A stretch of 64,000 bases of DNA from Pseudomonas sp. UBA5706 (GCF_002419965.1 NZ_DIHC01000016.1:229496-293495), one strand, 5' to 3'. Positions 52,083 through 61,607 are shown, counted from the stretch's first letter. Notes: generated from the sequence alone by a model not told the origin. A program made the numbers and translations.

Positions 52083-52970
52083 CTATTGTCCGAAACAGGT
52101 GCGCAGATCCTCGAGCAAACCGGGCCCCTTCGGCTGCCAGCCCAGACGCGCCCGGGTCTTGGCGCTTGAGGCGGTCATGTCTTTGCCGGCGAAGATCGCC
52201 ATCCAGCCAAAATGCGCCGCGGCCTCTTCGCGGGACAGCGCGACAGTGGGCACGCCGAGACCGTCGCCAATGACCTGGGCGATATCGCGAGCGCGGATTC
52301 CTTCTTCGGCGGTGGCGTGGTAACGGGCGCCAGGCTGATGTTTTTCCAGCGCCAGGCGGTAAAGGTGGGCAGTGTCCTTCAGATGGGCGGCGGACCAGTG
52401 TTCGCGGCCTTCCCCGACATAGGCCGATACGCCTTTTTCCCGCGCCAGTTCGATGAGGGAGGTCACCAGCCCCTGCCTGGCCGGGTCGTGAATCTGCGAC
52501 AGTCGCATCACCACCACGTTGACGCCGCGCTGGCTCAAGGCCTGACCCGCCAGCTCAGAGGCCACACGGGGGTTGCGGTGCGCAGGATCGAAGTGATCCT
52601 CGTCCGCCACCTGGCCCGGCGCGGACGAACCCATCGGCGTGACGGAGGTGATGAGCAGCGGCCGTAACGACCCTTCCAGCACGGCGCCCAAGGCTGCGAT
52701 CACCCGGGATTCCTTCTGGCAGTTCTCGACGAAATGGGTGAAGTTGTGATCGAAGGCAGTGTGAATGACGGCATCGCAGTTTTCGGCGCCCTTACGCAGA
52801 CTGCCGAGGTCTTCGATGTCACCGCGATAGGCTTGGGCGCCCAGCGCCCGCAGTGAGCGCTCACCGTCATCGGAGCGGGTCAGGCCCAGCACCTGATGGC
52901 CTGCGTGGAGCAGTTCACGAGTCACCTGCGAGCCCACGAAACCCGTCGAACCGGTAAGAAATACGCGCAT
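52083..52970 (-). CDS. Atypical SDR, NAD-dependent epimerase-like
   Basis: 295 residues. N-terminal VFLTGSTGFVGSQVTRELL (extended-type TGxxGxxG), RGDIEDLGSLRKG, VIHTAFDHN, LLITSVTPMGSSAP and HWSAAHLKDTAHLYRLALE identify an atypical or extended SDR of the YwnB/NmrA-like group. Probably NADP-dependent and cytoplasmic. AGAGAG precedes the ATG at 52970. It is divergent from the XRE/MmyB regulator at 53069, a pairing seen repeatedly in proteobacteria; it is the probable target (inference). Confidence 0.88.
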   Translation of the reverse strand: MRVFLTGSTGFVGSQVTRELLHAGHQVLGLTRSDDGERSLRALGAQAYRGDIEDLGSLRKGAENCDAVIHTAFDHNFTHFVENCQKESRVIAALGAVLEGSLRPLLITSVTPMGSSAPGQVADEDHFDPAHRNPRVASELAGQALSQRGVNVVVMRLSQIHDPARQGLVTSLIELAREKGVSAYVGEGREHWSAAHLKDTAHLYRLALEKHQPGARYHATAEEGIRARDIAQVIGDGLGVPTVALSREEAAAHFGWMAIFAGKDMTASSAKTRARLGWQPKGPGLLEDLRTCFGQ

Positions 52971-53068
52971 GAGTCAAATCTCTCTTTGCTGAAAACACCA
53001 GCCTGCGCGTAGTGTTTATCCGGTTAAAGCCGTGACGTTATCAGGGTATAAAAACTAACAGGATGGCC

Positions 53069-53887
53069 ATGTCAGATCAGTCGATTCAGCTCTTGGGCGC
53101 TTATTTGAAGGATTGCCGGGCGCGCCTGGATCCGGCGAGCTTCGGCTTGAGTAATGCGCGCAGGCGCACGCCGGGGCTGCGCCGTGAAGAGGTCGCGCAG
53201 CGCGCCAACATCAGCCCCACCTGGTACACCTGGCTGGAACAGGGGCGCGGAGGTGCACCGTCCTCGGAAGTGCTGAACCGCATTGCCCAGAGCCTGCTGA
53301 TGACCGAGCCCGAGCGCGAGCACCTGTTCCTGCTTGCCTTCGGCCACCCGCCGGAAGTGGTTTACCGCGCGCCTGCAGGCGTCACGCCGCGTCTGCAACG
53401 GCTGCTGGATACCCTCACGTTCTGCCCGGCCATCGTCAAAACGGCCACTTGGGACGTGCTGGCCTGGAACCGCGCTGCGGCCGTGGTGTTTACCGACTAC
53501 AGCCTGCTGCCGGTGGAAGAGCGCAATATCCTGCGCTTGATGTTCTGCCGCGCCGGTGTGCGTGAACGCCAGGACGACTGGCAAAGCATGGCGCGCTTCG
53601 TGGTTGGCGCATTCCGCGCCGACGCCATTCGTGCAGGCGCAGCGTCCGAAGTCAGCAAGCTGGCCGATGAACTGTGCCTGCGCAGTGCCGAATTCGCGAC
53701 GCTGTGGCGCGACAACGACGTCCGGGTTCATGGCGAGGGCACCAAGCGCATCCATCACCCCACCCAAGGCGTCATCGCCCTGGAGTTTTCGGGTTTTGCG
53801 GTGGATGGGAGGCCGGACCTGGGCATGATCGTCTACAACCCGGCGACGGCCGAAGACGTGCAGCGGGTTCGTGCACTGCTGGAATGA
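53069..53887 (+). CDS. XRE-family regulator with MmyB-like ligand domain
   Basis: 272 residues. HTH_31-type XRE domain with RRRTPGLRREEVAQRANISPTW near residues 28-49, then the MmyB-like PAS-fold ligand domain: RLQRLLDTLTFCPAIVKT, WDVLAWNRAAAVVF and RNILRLMFCRAG. These repressors control a divergent SDR in many bacteria and may sense fatty acids. CAGGA before the second ATG at 53069 favours it over the first at 53063. Divergent from the SDR at 52083. Confidence 0.92.
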   Translation: MSDQSIQLLGAYLKDCRARLDPASFGLSNARRRTPGLRREEVAQRANISPTWYTWLEQGRGGAPSSEVLNRIAQSLLMTEPEREHLFLLAFGHPPEVVYRAPAGVTPRLQRLLDTLTFCPAIVKTATWDVLAWNRAAAVVFTDYSLLPVEERNILRLMFCRAGVRERQDDWQSMARFVVGAFRADAIRAGAASEVSKLADELCLRSAEFATLWRDNDVRVHGEGTKRIHHPTQGVIALEFSGFAVDGRPDLGMIVYNPATAEDVQRVRALLE

Positions 53888-53959
53888 GATCGGGACGCTG
53901 CGGGGTGTGGCGTGCGTGCGCCTCGGCTACCTGCAGGCCAGGGTGCCTGATGCGGTGGC

Positions 53960-54268
53960 CTAACCGGCGGCACCGTCACAACGCTGGTCCATCGCCTTGA
54001 TCAGTACCCCATCTTGAAATAACTCCAGATGAACAGTGCAGGCCGCCTGCGGGGGAACGCTCAAGCGCACGAGGGACGTGCTGGCCCCGGTCTGAATGTT
54101 GCCTTGCTGGCTGATGCTGGAAGTGCCAGCGTCGCTGCGCTGGCTGACGGCCATGCAATAACGCAGGGTCAGGGGCGTTCGTGCGCCTTGGGCGATCAGG
54201 TGGAGCAGGCCCGACTCGATGGCTTCGTATGTACGCAGCGTCCCGGCGTGCACGCTGCGGCGAATCAT
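53960..54268 (-). CDS. Small protein, possible CsgH-like remnant
   Basis: 102 residues. The middle part YCMAVSQRSDAGTSSISQQGN followed by beta-rich VRLSVPPQAACTVHLELFQDG resembles the small beta-sandwich of CsgH-type curli chaperones: an aromatic-x-V strand, then a Gly/Ser-rich loop with S-x-S-Q-x-G. There is no signal peptide, which a real CsgH needs, and no csg genes lie nearby, so it may be a truncated copy. The N-terminus (MIRRSVHAGTLRTYE) shows no signature. I keep it as a low-confidence gene. Confidence 0.4.
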   Translation of the reverse strand: MIRRSVHAGTLRTYEAIESGLLHLIAQGARTPLTLRYCMAVSQRSDAGTSSISQQGNIQTGASTSLVRLSVPPQAACTVHLELFQDGVLIKAMDQRCDGAAG

Positions 54269-54356
54269 TCAGGGCGGCAATGGGGGTGTCGAGCGTGGCC
54301 TCAGTAGACGAGCGAAAGGCGTGTGAGCGTTCGTGAAGGCATTCGTCCAGGCGTTT

Positions 54357-56075
54357 TCAGCTTTCGATGACGTCTTTTATGCGGCTGGCCAGGTCATCCA
54401 TGGAAAATGGCTTGGTCAGCAAGTGCATCCCGGGTTCGAGTTGCTCACCCCACAGCAATGCGTTGTGCGCATAGCCGGTGATGAACAGCACCTTCAAATC
54501 AGGCCGCACGGTACGCCCGGCATCGGCGACCTGACGGCCATTGAGACCGCCGGGCAGACCGACATCCGTCACCAGCAGGTCCACCCGTTTATGGGACTGC
54601 AGCAACTGCAAGCCCTCGGCACCGTCGCCTGCGGCCAAGGCGGTGTAGCCCAGGTCCTCCAGCACTTCGGCGATGAGCATGCGCACTGTCGGCTCGTCGT
54701 CGATCACCAGCACCGTTTCGCCACGACCATCCAGGGCGCCGGCCTGGGGCAGGGCAGGTGCCTGGGCATTCGCCGCCAGCGTCGATCGGGGCAGATACAA
54801 GGTCATCGTGGTGCCGACGTCCAGGCGCGAATCAATATGAATGCTACCCCCGGACTGACGGGCGAAGCCATAAATCATCGACAGGCCCAGGCCCGTGCCC
54901 TCGCCAGTAGGTTTCGTCGTGAAGAAGGGGTCGAAGGCGTGAGCGATCACCTCGCCGCTCATGCCGCTTCCGGTGTCGGCAACGCTCAAGGTCAGGTAAT
55001 CGCCGGCGGGAATCTCAAGCTCGGCGGCCGCTTTTGCCGTCAAGGTGCAGTTGCCGGTGCGGATGGTCAGCGTACCGCCAAGCACCATCGCATCGCGCGC
55101 ATTGATGCACAGGTTGAGCAGGGCGTTTTCCAGCTGGTTGGGATCGACTTGGGTCGACCACAGGTCGGTCTGGTTCTGGATGTCGATATCGATCGCCGGG
55201 CCGATCGTGCCGCGGATCAACTCCAGCATTGCGTTCACCAGAGCATTCACATCGGTAGCGATCGGTTCCAGCGTCTGGCGCCGGGAGAAGGCCAGCAAGC
55301 GGTGGGTCAGTGCCGCGGCTCGGCGCGAAGCGCCCTGGGCGGCCTCGAAGTAGCGCTCCATCTGGTCCAGGCGCCCCTGACCGACGCGCAACCGGAGCAT
55401 TTCCAGGCTGCCCATGATCCCGGTCAGCAGGTTGTTGAAATCGTGAGCCAGGCCACCGGTGAGTTGCCCGACCGCTTCCATTTTCTGGCTCTGGCGCAGC
55501 TGTTGTTCGAGCAGACGCTGGGCAGTCATTTCGACCCCGACGCCGGTGCGTCGTACCGGATCACCGGTGCCGTTGAAGTAGGTGTGGCCGCGCGATAACA
55601 CCCAACGCACCCCACCGGCGGGGTGAACGATGCGGTATTCCAGTTCAAGATCGCCACTGTTTACCAGACCGCCTGCCATGGTCTTGCGCAGGTTGGCCAA
55701 ATCATCAGGGTGAACATTGGCGAGAAAGTCGGGGCGTTTAATGCCTGCCACGCCCTGGGTCGGGTCGATGCCGTACAGCTCGCTAATGCCCTCGTCGCAA
55801 AAAAAACAGTCGCTGGAGACCTCGTACGTCCACACACCCACGCCACGCACCGCCGACAGTGCCAGACGGGCGAAATCCATGGAGTCGTACAGTGCAGTCT
55901 CGCCTTGCGCCTCGGCCACTACATCGCGCGGCCTGGCCTCATGGGTCTGCATGACCCGCAACGCCGCCACACGGGCTTGCTCGACGCTAGTGTAGTGACC
56001 GGCGCTGACCTGCGCCTCAAGGACCGAAGAAAGCGCCAGGCTCAGGGCCAGGTCCTGAGGTGCCCGGTAGGACAT
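54357..56075 (-). CDS. PAS hybrid sensor histidine kinase/response regulator
   Basis: 572 residues, no TM segment. After an N-terminal helical region, a PAS_3 fold (GVWTYEVSSDCFFCDEGISEL to VGVEMTAQR, about residues 80-190) leads to HisKA with phospho-His in GGLAHDFNNLLTGI, HATPase with NLCINARDAM, ADTGSGMSGEVIAHAFDPFF and GTGLGLSMIYGFARQ, then a receiver domain VLVIDDEPTVRMLIAEVL with phospho-Asp in LLVTDVGLPGGLNG and Lys in LLTKPFSMDD. It would sense a cytoplasmic signal by the PAS domain. It is a paralogue of the partial gene at 62710. No separate response regulator lies beside it. Confidence 0.92.
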   Translation of the reverse strand: MSYRAPQDLALSLALSSVLEAQVSAGHYTSVEQARVAALRVMQTHEARPRDVVAEAQGETALYDSMDFARLALSAVRGVGVWTYEVSSDCFFCDEGISELYGIDPTQGVAGIKRPDFLANVHPDDLANLRKTMAGGLVNSGDLELEYRIVHPAGGVRWVLSRGHTYFNGTGDPVRRTGVGVEMTAQRLLEQQLRQSQKMEAVGQLTGGLAHDFNNLLTGIMGSLEMLRLRVGQGRLDQMERYFEAAQGASRRAAALTHRLLAFSRRQTLEPIATDVNALVNAMLELIRGTIGPAIDIDIQNQTDLWSTQVDPNQLENALLNLCINARDAMVLGGTLTIRTGNCTLTAKAAAELEIPAGDYLTLSVADTGSGMSGEVIAHAFDPFFTTKPTGEGTGLGLSMIYGFARQSGGSIHIDSRLDVGTTMTLYLPRSTLAANAQAPALPQAGALDGRGETVLVIDDEPTVRMLIAEVLEDLGYTALAAGDGAEGLQLLQSHKRVDLLVTDVGLPGGLNGRQVADAGRTVRPDLKVLFITGYAHNALLWGEQLEPGMHLLTKPFSMDDLASRIKDVIES

Positions 56076-56367
56076 GAAGAGATTCTCTGCGTGGAAAATT
56101 AAGCGAGCGAGTAGATATCACACAACGTGGGGCAGGAACAGCCTGTCGCCGGCCAGTGCGTCGGGTCAACCCTGCAGAGTGTGGCCCGTGGTGCTGGAAT
56201 TAGGCTTCTTGGGGCGTTGCAAACCCATCGATACTGAAGCTGTGCGCAAGGCGCAACACCCGCCCGGCAAACCGATGGCCAACCTGTCAGCTCACCCCGG
56301 GAGGCCGCAACCCAGCTCATCGCCTGAGGGCTGCCAATACGGCTAGCCAGTGCCGGGCTGCACTGCG

Positions 56368-56590
56368 GGGTGAGGTGCTCCACCAGCAAGCGTCCCTTGG
56401 GCGTCAGATTGACTTCGCGCGTGGTGCGTTCGAACAGCTGGATGTCGATGGATTCTTCCAGTTTACGAATCGAATCACTGACCGCACTCGGCGAGATTCC
56501 CAATTCCCGGGCAGCCTGGATGAACGAGCCGGTTCGCCCTGTCGATTCGAAGACGCACAGCGAAGACAGGGGCACTCTGCGTAGCTGGCG
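56368..56590 (-). pseudogene. LysR-family regulator, N-terminal remnant
   Basis: The frame encodes a complete LysR HTH: LSSLCVFESTGRTGSFIQAA, LGISPSAVSDSIRKLEES and LFERTTREVNLTPKGRLLVEHL. After about residue 90 the sequence runs into unrelated Ser/Cys/Pro-rich residues, and no effector domain follows in any frame I checked. The gene is truncated, probably by deletion. It lies ahead of the LysE exporter on the same strand side, so it may once have regulated it. Confidence 0.78.
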
Positions 56591-56645
56591 GATTAGTGAA
56601 TTTTGCTCTGCTTGCCCGTGGCAGCGTCGGACCAAACCCTTTGAT

Positions 56646-57254
56646 TCAGCCGGCTTTTAACCCACCCAACACAATCAGCACAGAGCCCATGCCCCGTTCA
56701 ATCGGGGCCTTGAACCGCAGAAAACCGCTGGCGATCCGACGGTTGGAAAAGCACAGCGCGACGCCGCAATACCACAGCGCCGAGAGCACGAAACACAGCC
56801 CGCCTACTACCAGCAAAAACCACAGCGGCGCGTGGGCCGGAATTACCACGGCGAAGACACCGCCAAAGAATGCCAGGGATTTTGGGCTGGTCATGCTAAC
56901 GACGTAAGCGCGACGCATCGCGCCCTGCCATGTTGGTTCGGCCGTGCCGGTCAACCGCAGCGGTTGTTTCGCTCCGGCAATCATCTTGATGCCCAGCCAG
57001 ATCAGATACGCGGCGCCTGCCCACTCAAGCGCACGTTGTAACCACTGAAAGTGCGCGATCAGCAATGCGACCCCGGCCATGGCCAATATGGCCCAGCTGA
57101 GCGAGGCGCAGGCGAGCCCCAGGCCTGCGAACAGTCCCGCTTTGCGTGAAACCGCCATACTGGTGCGGGTCACCACGATGAAATTAGGGCCTGGACTGAT
57201 CAGCGAAATCATATAAACGCTGATGAGCACCGCCAGCGATTGAACATACTCCAT
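56646..57254 (-). CDS. LysE/RhtB-family exporter
   Basis: 202 residues, six TM helices. LISPGPNFIVVTRTSMAVSRKAGLFAGLG is the family signature (split here: SPGPNFIVVTRTSM and SRKAGLFAGLGLA), followed by YLIWLGIKMI and VVSMTSPKSLAFFGG. The family exports amino acids such as lysine or homoserine lactone-type compounds. AAGGAG five bases before the ATG at 57254 is preferred to a GTG at 57260. It is downstream of a LysR remnant. Confidence 0.92.
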   Translation of the reverse strand: MEYVQSLAVLISVYMISLISPGPNFIVVTRTSMAVSRKAGLFAGLGLACASLSWAILAMAGVALLIAHFQWLQRALEWAGAAYLIWLGIKMIAGAKQPLRLTGTAEPTWQGAMRRAYVVSMTSPKSLAFFGGVFAVVIPAHAPLWFLLVVGGLCFVLSALWYCGVALCFSNRRIASGFLRFKAPIERGMGSVLIVLGGLKAG

Positions 57255-57476
57255 GCGCACTCCTTCACAGGCCGGGCCGTATCAGGGAGCTGGAACGATA
57301 CGTTCGCCGCCGCAACGCGCCTATAGACAGATGGCGCCATACAGATGCGGCGTGAGCGCCGTCCATGACGGACGGAGGGAGAGGGTGTCCGCACCCGAAT
57401 GACCCAAGCGTCGAAACGCAAGCATCAGTCACGGACATGCGAGCGCCGACCGAGAGGATCGGCGTATGGATTGCAG

Positions 57477-59897
57477 TCAATATTTCCAGGTCACCGAGGC
57501 CATGAGATTACGGGGCGCTCCGTAGTTGGTGGAGCCTGCGGCCTGATACAGCGACAGCAGGTATTTGCGGTCAGTGACGTTGTTCAGGTTCAGCGAGGTG
57601 CTCCAGTGTTCGTCGATCTCGTAGCGGGTCATCAGGTCAACCAGTGCGTAAGCGTTCTGCCGCACTTGACTGTTGGTGTCCCGCTGGGTCCCGCTTTGCC
57701 ACTGCAGCCGGGTGCCGATGCGTGCCTTGGGCAGCCCGGGCAGGCGATAGGTTACGCTGCCGCGCAGGCTGTGGGTTGGCACATATTGCTTGGCCTTGTC
57801 GCCGTGGTCGTCTTCGATTTTCACGTAGGTGTATCCGGCGCCCATCTCAAGTCCGGGCAGTGCTTCGCCGGACGCTTCGAGCTCGACGCCGTGGCTCTTG
57901 TAATCCATCCCTTGATAGACGTATTGGCCACCGACGATCTGCCCGGTCGCTTCTGCCACGTTCTGCTGATCGGTTTTGAACAGCGCCGCTGTCACGGTCA
58001 TGCGCTCGTCGAGCAGATCGCCCTTGACTCCGACTTCCATGCTTTTGCCTTCCAGCGGTTCGATTACACCGCCTGCGGTGCTGCGAAAATACTGGGGTTT
58101 GAAAATCTCGGTCCAGCTGCCATACAGGCTCCAGTGCGGGCTGAGGTCGTAGACCAGCCCGGTATACGGCGTGACCTTGCCATGCTCGCGGGTGTCGTGG
58201 GGCGAGCCGTAGCCCAATCCCTCGCCATCGGCGCTGAGCATGCGCGCACCGGCGATCCAGTGCAGGTCGTCGGTCAGGCTGAAACGCGCGCCGGCAAACA
58301 CGCTCTTCTGACGGTCGGTGAACAGCTGGGTGTTGAGGCTGTCGGTGTAGTCGAAGGCCGGTTGCGACACGGTCCCGGCCAGCGCGTCGGCCAGGCTCAC
58401 CAACTGATAACCCGAAGCGTCCTTGTAATGGCCACGTTCAGTGTGGCGGTTGCGCCCATAACTGGCGCCTACGGTGATTTCATGCTCGCGGCCAAACAGC
58501 TGGAAAGGCCCGGACAACTGCGCCTCGCCGGTCATTTCGTGCTCGACGCTGTTGGTGCGGTTCATGTAGGCGAAGACATCGTCGGAAGTGGCCGGAATCG
58601 CGTACAGCATCTGCGTATCCTGATGCTGGTTGACGCCGGTAAGGGTGATTTTGCCGTTCCAGCCGTTGCCGAAATCGTGCGCCAGTTCGGCGAACGCGCG
58701 CTGGGTGTGGATATTCCAGTAGGTCCAGGGTTGGCCGATGCTGGAACTGCGGCTGCTGTAGTGAATGCGATGGCCGGCGTAGTCGGCGATGGGCAGGGCG
58801 CCCCAGGTGCTGCCGTTGGAATCATTGCGCTGTTCGGAAAAGCCCACGGTCAGGGTATCGGCGTCGGACAGGTCAAAAGCCAGCAGCCCGGAGGCCAGAT
58901 TCAGCTCATGGCTGTAGCGATCCAGATAGGCGTTGCCCTTGTCGTGGGCGTAGATGAAGCGTCCGCGCACGTTGCCGCTGTCGGTCAGCGGGCCGGCCAC
59001 ATCGACATCCAGTCGGCGGTTATCCCAAGAGCCGACGCTGCTGTCGATTTTCGCCTGGAATGTGTCGCTCGGGCGTTTGCGCACGAAATTGACCGTGGCC
59101 GAGGGATTGCCCGTGCCGCTCATCAATCCGTTGGCGCCATGCAGAACGTCGATTTGCTCGAACTCGGCTAGGTCCTGATCGCCCAGCAAAACGCCGGAAG
59201 AGAAAGGCATGCCCATGCCGTCATATTCGAAGTTGTCGATGTTGAACCCGCGCGAGGTGAAGGCGGTGCGGTCGGTTTCGAACTGTTCGACGGTCACGGA
59301 GGGCGCGCTGCGCAACGCCTCTTTCACACTGTTGAGCTTGAAATCGTCAATCTGCTCGCGTGTGACTGTGGTGATGGCCTGCGGTATTTCACGGTTGCTC
59401 AGCCCCAAACGTGTGGTGCTGGAGGCCGGTTTAGCGCGATAGGTCGGCTCGGGAGCAGCGTCTTGCAGTGCGTGGTACTGAATCTGCGTGGCCGCGAGAT
59501 TGATTGGGGCGCCTTGGGCATTCGCAACGACCGGGACCAGATAAACCGTTGCCGCGTCGGTGCGTGCAAAGCTGTAACCGCTGCCTTGCAGCAGTCGCGC
59601 CAAGGCATCCTCTGCCAAGTAATTGCCGACCACTGTAGTGCTGCGTAACGCTGCGTCCAGATTGCCGTCCAGCAACACGTTCTGCCCGGATTGCTGACTG
59701 AACATCAGCAACGCCTGACGCAGCTGTTGCGCCGGGATATTCAGCGGCAGCTTCTGCGCAGCCATGGGCGCAACCGCAGAGGATGCTCCGTAAGCCTGAA
59801 CAGCGCCGATCAGCAGTGTGCAGGCCAATGACGCGCTCAACGCGCTGCGCTGCCAACGAGAGTCGCACGTAGATACGCGGTGGAGTTGCCTTGCCAT
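57477..59897 (-). CDS. TonB-dependent siderophore receptor with STN signalling domain
   Basis: 806 residues. A signal peptide (LSASLACTLLIGAVQAYGASS) is followed by the STN domain (LNIPAQQLRQALLMFSQQSG, about residues 50-105), which talks to FecR. The plug carries SNREIPQAITTVTREQ and VDVLHGANGLMSG-type segments (DVLHGANGLMSGTGNPSATVN); the rest is a 22-strand outer-membrane barrel ending in ASVTWKY. It takes up a ferric siderophore, energised by TonB. It is the last gene of a FecI-FecR-receptor set in that order, so it should induce its own system. The siderophore cannot be read from sequence. Confidence 0.94.
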   Translation of the reverse strand: MARQLHRVSTCDSRWQRSALSASLACTLLIGAVQAYGASSAVAPMAAQKLPLNIPAQQLRQALLMFSQQSGQNVLLDGNLDAALRSTTVVGNYLAEDALARLLQGSGYSFARTDAATVYLVPVVANAQGAPINLAATQIQYHALQDAAPEPTYRAKPASSTTRLGLSNREIPQAITTVTREQIDDFKLNSVKEALRSAPSVTVEQFETDRTAFTSRGFNIDNFEYDGMGMPFSSGVLLGDQDLAEFEQIDVLHGANGLMSGTGNPSATVNFVRKRPSDTFQAKIDSSVGSWDNRRLDVDVAGPLTDSGNVRGRFIYAHDKGNAYLDRYSHELNLASGLLAFDLSDADTLTVGFSEQRNDSNGSTWGALPIADYAGHRIHYSSRSSSIGQPWTYWNIHTQRAFAELAHDFGNGWNGKITLTGVNQHQDTQMLYAIPATSDDVFAYMNRTNSVEHEMTGEAQLSGPFQLFGREHEITVGASYGRNRHTERGHYKDASGYQLVSLADALAGTVSQPAFDYTDSLNTQLFTDRQKSVFAGARFSLTDDLHWIAGARMLSADGEGLGYGSPHDTREHGKVTPYTGLVYDLSPHWSLYGSWTEIFKPQYFRSTAGGVIEPLEGKSMEVGVKGDLLDERMTVTAALFKTDQQNVAEATGQIVGGQYVYQGMDYKSHGVELEASGEALPGLEMGAGYTYVKIEDDHGDKAKQYVPTHSLRGSVTYRLPGLPKARIGTRLQWQSGTQRDTNSQVRQNAYALVDLMTRYEIDEHWSTSLNLNNVTDRKYLLSLYQAAGSTNYGAPRNLMASVTWKY

Positions 59898-59952
59898 TCA
59901 GGATGTTCCTATGAAGATGCATGGATATGCGAATACCTATCAGTCCGCTTAA

Positions 59953-59975
59953 GACGCATGGGCATTGGAAATTCC
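59953..59975 (-). promoter_or_regulatory. Candidate iron-starvation sigma promoter of the receptor gene
   Basis: On the minus strand GGAATTT (59975-59969) is followed after about twelve bases by CGTC (59956-59953), roughly 56 bases ahead of the receptor start. Elements of this kind are used by FecI/PvdS-type sigma factors; the match is loose and spacing is short. Confidence 0.3.
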
Positions 59976-60043
59976 TGATGGCGTTATGAAATATTTCTGC
60001 GAATCTCGAAAAACAGAGCAGGCATGCAGCGTTTGAAGAGCAT

Positions 60044-61021
60044 TCAGGCGGGATAGATCAGCGTCACAAGATCGGTGTAGCGCTGGGTACGGACCGACAG
60101 CGCTTTGCTCAGCACGTCGAGCATTTGCTCCGGTCGATCCAGATTGAGGATCAGGCTGACCCGCCGTGCGGCCAGTTGCTTGTTCATGATAAAGACTCTG
60201 CCTTCACGCCAGCGCTGCAGTTCATCGACTACCGTCACCAACGGCGTGTCGAAGAACACCAGACGCCCGTTGCGCCAGGCGAGGATCTGTCCAAGGTCGG
60301 CGTGCTGAATGACGCCCGTCTGCTGGGCGGTGAAGCCCAGCGACAGGCCCTCGTCGAGATCGGCCTGCTGGCGGGCCGTTGTCACGCGAACGGCGTTGCG
60401 ACTGACCGCCACTCGGGCTGAGTCGCCAGTGCATGAGAGGCAGAACCCGGCATCGGTCGACATCACTTGCCCGGCCTGTGTGCTGACCTTTAACTCCCCG
60501 GCCGTGCTCGGCACGACGTCGAAAAGCGCCTCGCCCTGGAGCAACTCCACCGAGCGTTGTGTCGCGGAGAAATCCAGGTTCATCGCAGTGTTCCCCGCCA
60601 GTTCGGCGTTCGATCCATCGGGCAGGCGCACCAGACGCCGCTCGCCCACTGCTGTACGGACATCGGCAAAAGGTGAACTCATGCCGCTGAGCCAGAAGCG
60701 GGTCGCGCCTGCGGTGACGGCCACGACGCTGGCGGCAACGCCCAGACCGACGAAGCGTCGACGCGAAAGCTGCGGGCGCACCACCGGTGCACGGGGCCGC
60801 AGCAACTGCGCCGAAGCCGCCCATAGTGTTTCCAGCTCGGCATAGGCTTTGGCATGCCGAGAGTCGGCTGCCATCCAGGCGGCCAACTCATCACGCTGGG
60901 CCTGCGTTGGCGCACCGCCCTGCATCAAGGCAAACCAGGCGCTCGCCTGATGCGTCACCTCGTCAGCCTGTGGGGCGCAGGACTCGGGAAAGGGCGGTTC
61001 GGAACTCATCGTTGAATCCAT
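60044..61021 (-). CDS. fecR: FecR-family transmembrane sigma regulator
   Basis: 325 residues. The cytoplasmic N-terminal DUF4880 region has ASAWFALMQGGAPTQAQRDEL and FAWM-like AAWMAADSRHAKAYAELETLW; one TM helix near FVGLGVAASVVAVTAGATRF; a periplasmic FecR domain with TAVGERRLVRLPDGSNAEL and SVELLQGEALFDV; and a C-terminal STN-like domain with LDRPEQMLDVLSKAL. It senses the loaded receptor and controls the sigma factor. Starts at ATG 61021 or 61009; neither has a clear ribosome site, so the exact start is open. It lies about 90 bases after the fecI stop. Confidence 0.9.
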   Translation of the reverse strand: MDSTMSSEPPFPESCAPQADEVTHQASAWFALMQGGAPTQAQRDELAAWMAADSRHAKAYAELETLWAASAQLLRPRAPVVRPQLSRRRFVGLGVAASVVAVTAGATRFWLSGMSSPFADVRTAVGERRLVRLPDGSNAELAGNTAMNLDFSATQRSVELLQGEALFDVVPSTAGELKVSTQAGQVMSTDAGFCLSCTGDSARVAVSRNAVRVTTARQQADLDEGLSLGFTAQQTGVIQHADLGQILAWRNGRLVFFDTPLVTVVDELQRWREGRVFIMNKQLAARRVSLILNLDRPEQMLDVLSKALSVRTQRYTDLVTLIYPA

Positions 61022-61109
61022 TCGGTTGACAACGCAGCAGGCGGCTGATTGTAAGCCACCCCGGTGAAGCCGGTCGGCCGTTTCGAAACCTTGAGCGAGC
61101 AATTGGCGT

Positions 61110-61607
61110 TCACCTGGTCATCCCCATCTTCAACAGCTCCAGGGCTCTGACCATACGGCTGTAGGCGGTTTTGGGCGAGATGCCGAGGCGTTCGCCAATC
61201 TCGGCGTAGGTCAGCCCTTCGATCCGCACCAGCAGAAACACCTCGCGGCAGGGTGCGGGCATGTTCTGAATCACCTCGTCGAGTGTCGCCAGTTGCTGAT
61301 TGGCGATCGCGGCTTGTTCAAGGGTCGGCGTGTCGTGCCCGACATTGCCGGTGTCCCGGATGTCCAGCGGCTCGCTTTTGCGATGCTCCTGGCGCCGGGT
61401 GTGATCGATGAACAGGTTGCGCGCCGCCGAGAAGAGGTACGCACGGAAGTTGTCGATACGCGTACGACCCATTTGCTCGGACAGGCGAATGAAGGTGTCT
61501 TGAGTCAGGTCTGCAGCGGTGTCCTTGCAGCGCAGGCGACGGTCCAGATACTCCTGAATTTCTTCACGATGGGCGAGATAAAGCGCCTTGAGATCTGAAC
61601 CGGACAT
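61110..61607 (-). CDS. fecI: ECF sigma factor, FecI type
   Basis: 165 residues. Sigma-2 region LKALYLAHREEIQEYLDRRL, DLTQDTFIRLSEQM and FRAYLFSAARNLFIDHTRRQE; sigma-4 region PCREVFLLVRIEGLTYAEIG and RLGISPKTAYSRMVRALELL. This is the iron-starvation ECF group, which directs RNA polymerase to the receptor gene when FecR releases it. ATG 61607 fits the family start. Upstream is a candidate Fur site, so iron depletion should raise it. Confidence 0.93.
   Translation of the reverse strand: MSGSDLKALYLAHREEIQEYLDRRLRCKDTAADLTQDTFIRLSEQMGRTRIDNFRAYLFSAARNLFIDHTRRQEHRKSEPLDIRDTGNVGHDTPTLEQAAIANQQLATLDEVIQNMPAPCREVFLLVRIEGLTYAEIGERLGISPKTAYSRMVRALELLKMGMTR

Noticed and set aside
54333..55598. 421-codon open frame opposite the hybrid kinase
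   Set aside because: No ribosome site or domain; overlaps conserved kinase and receiver motifs on the other strand.
57399..59171. 590-codon open frame antisense to the TonB receptor
   Set aside because: Val/Gly-rich shadow frame with no signature, entirely explained by codon bias of the receptor gene.
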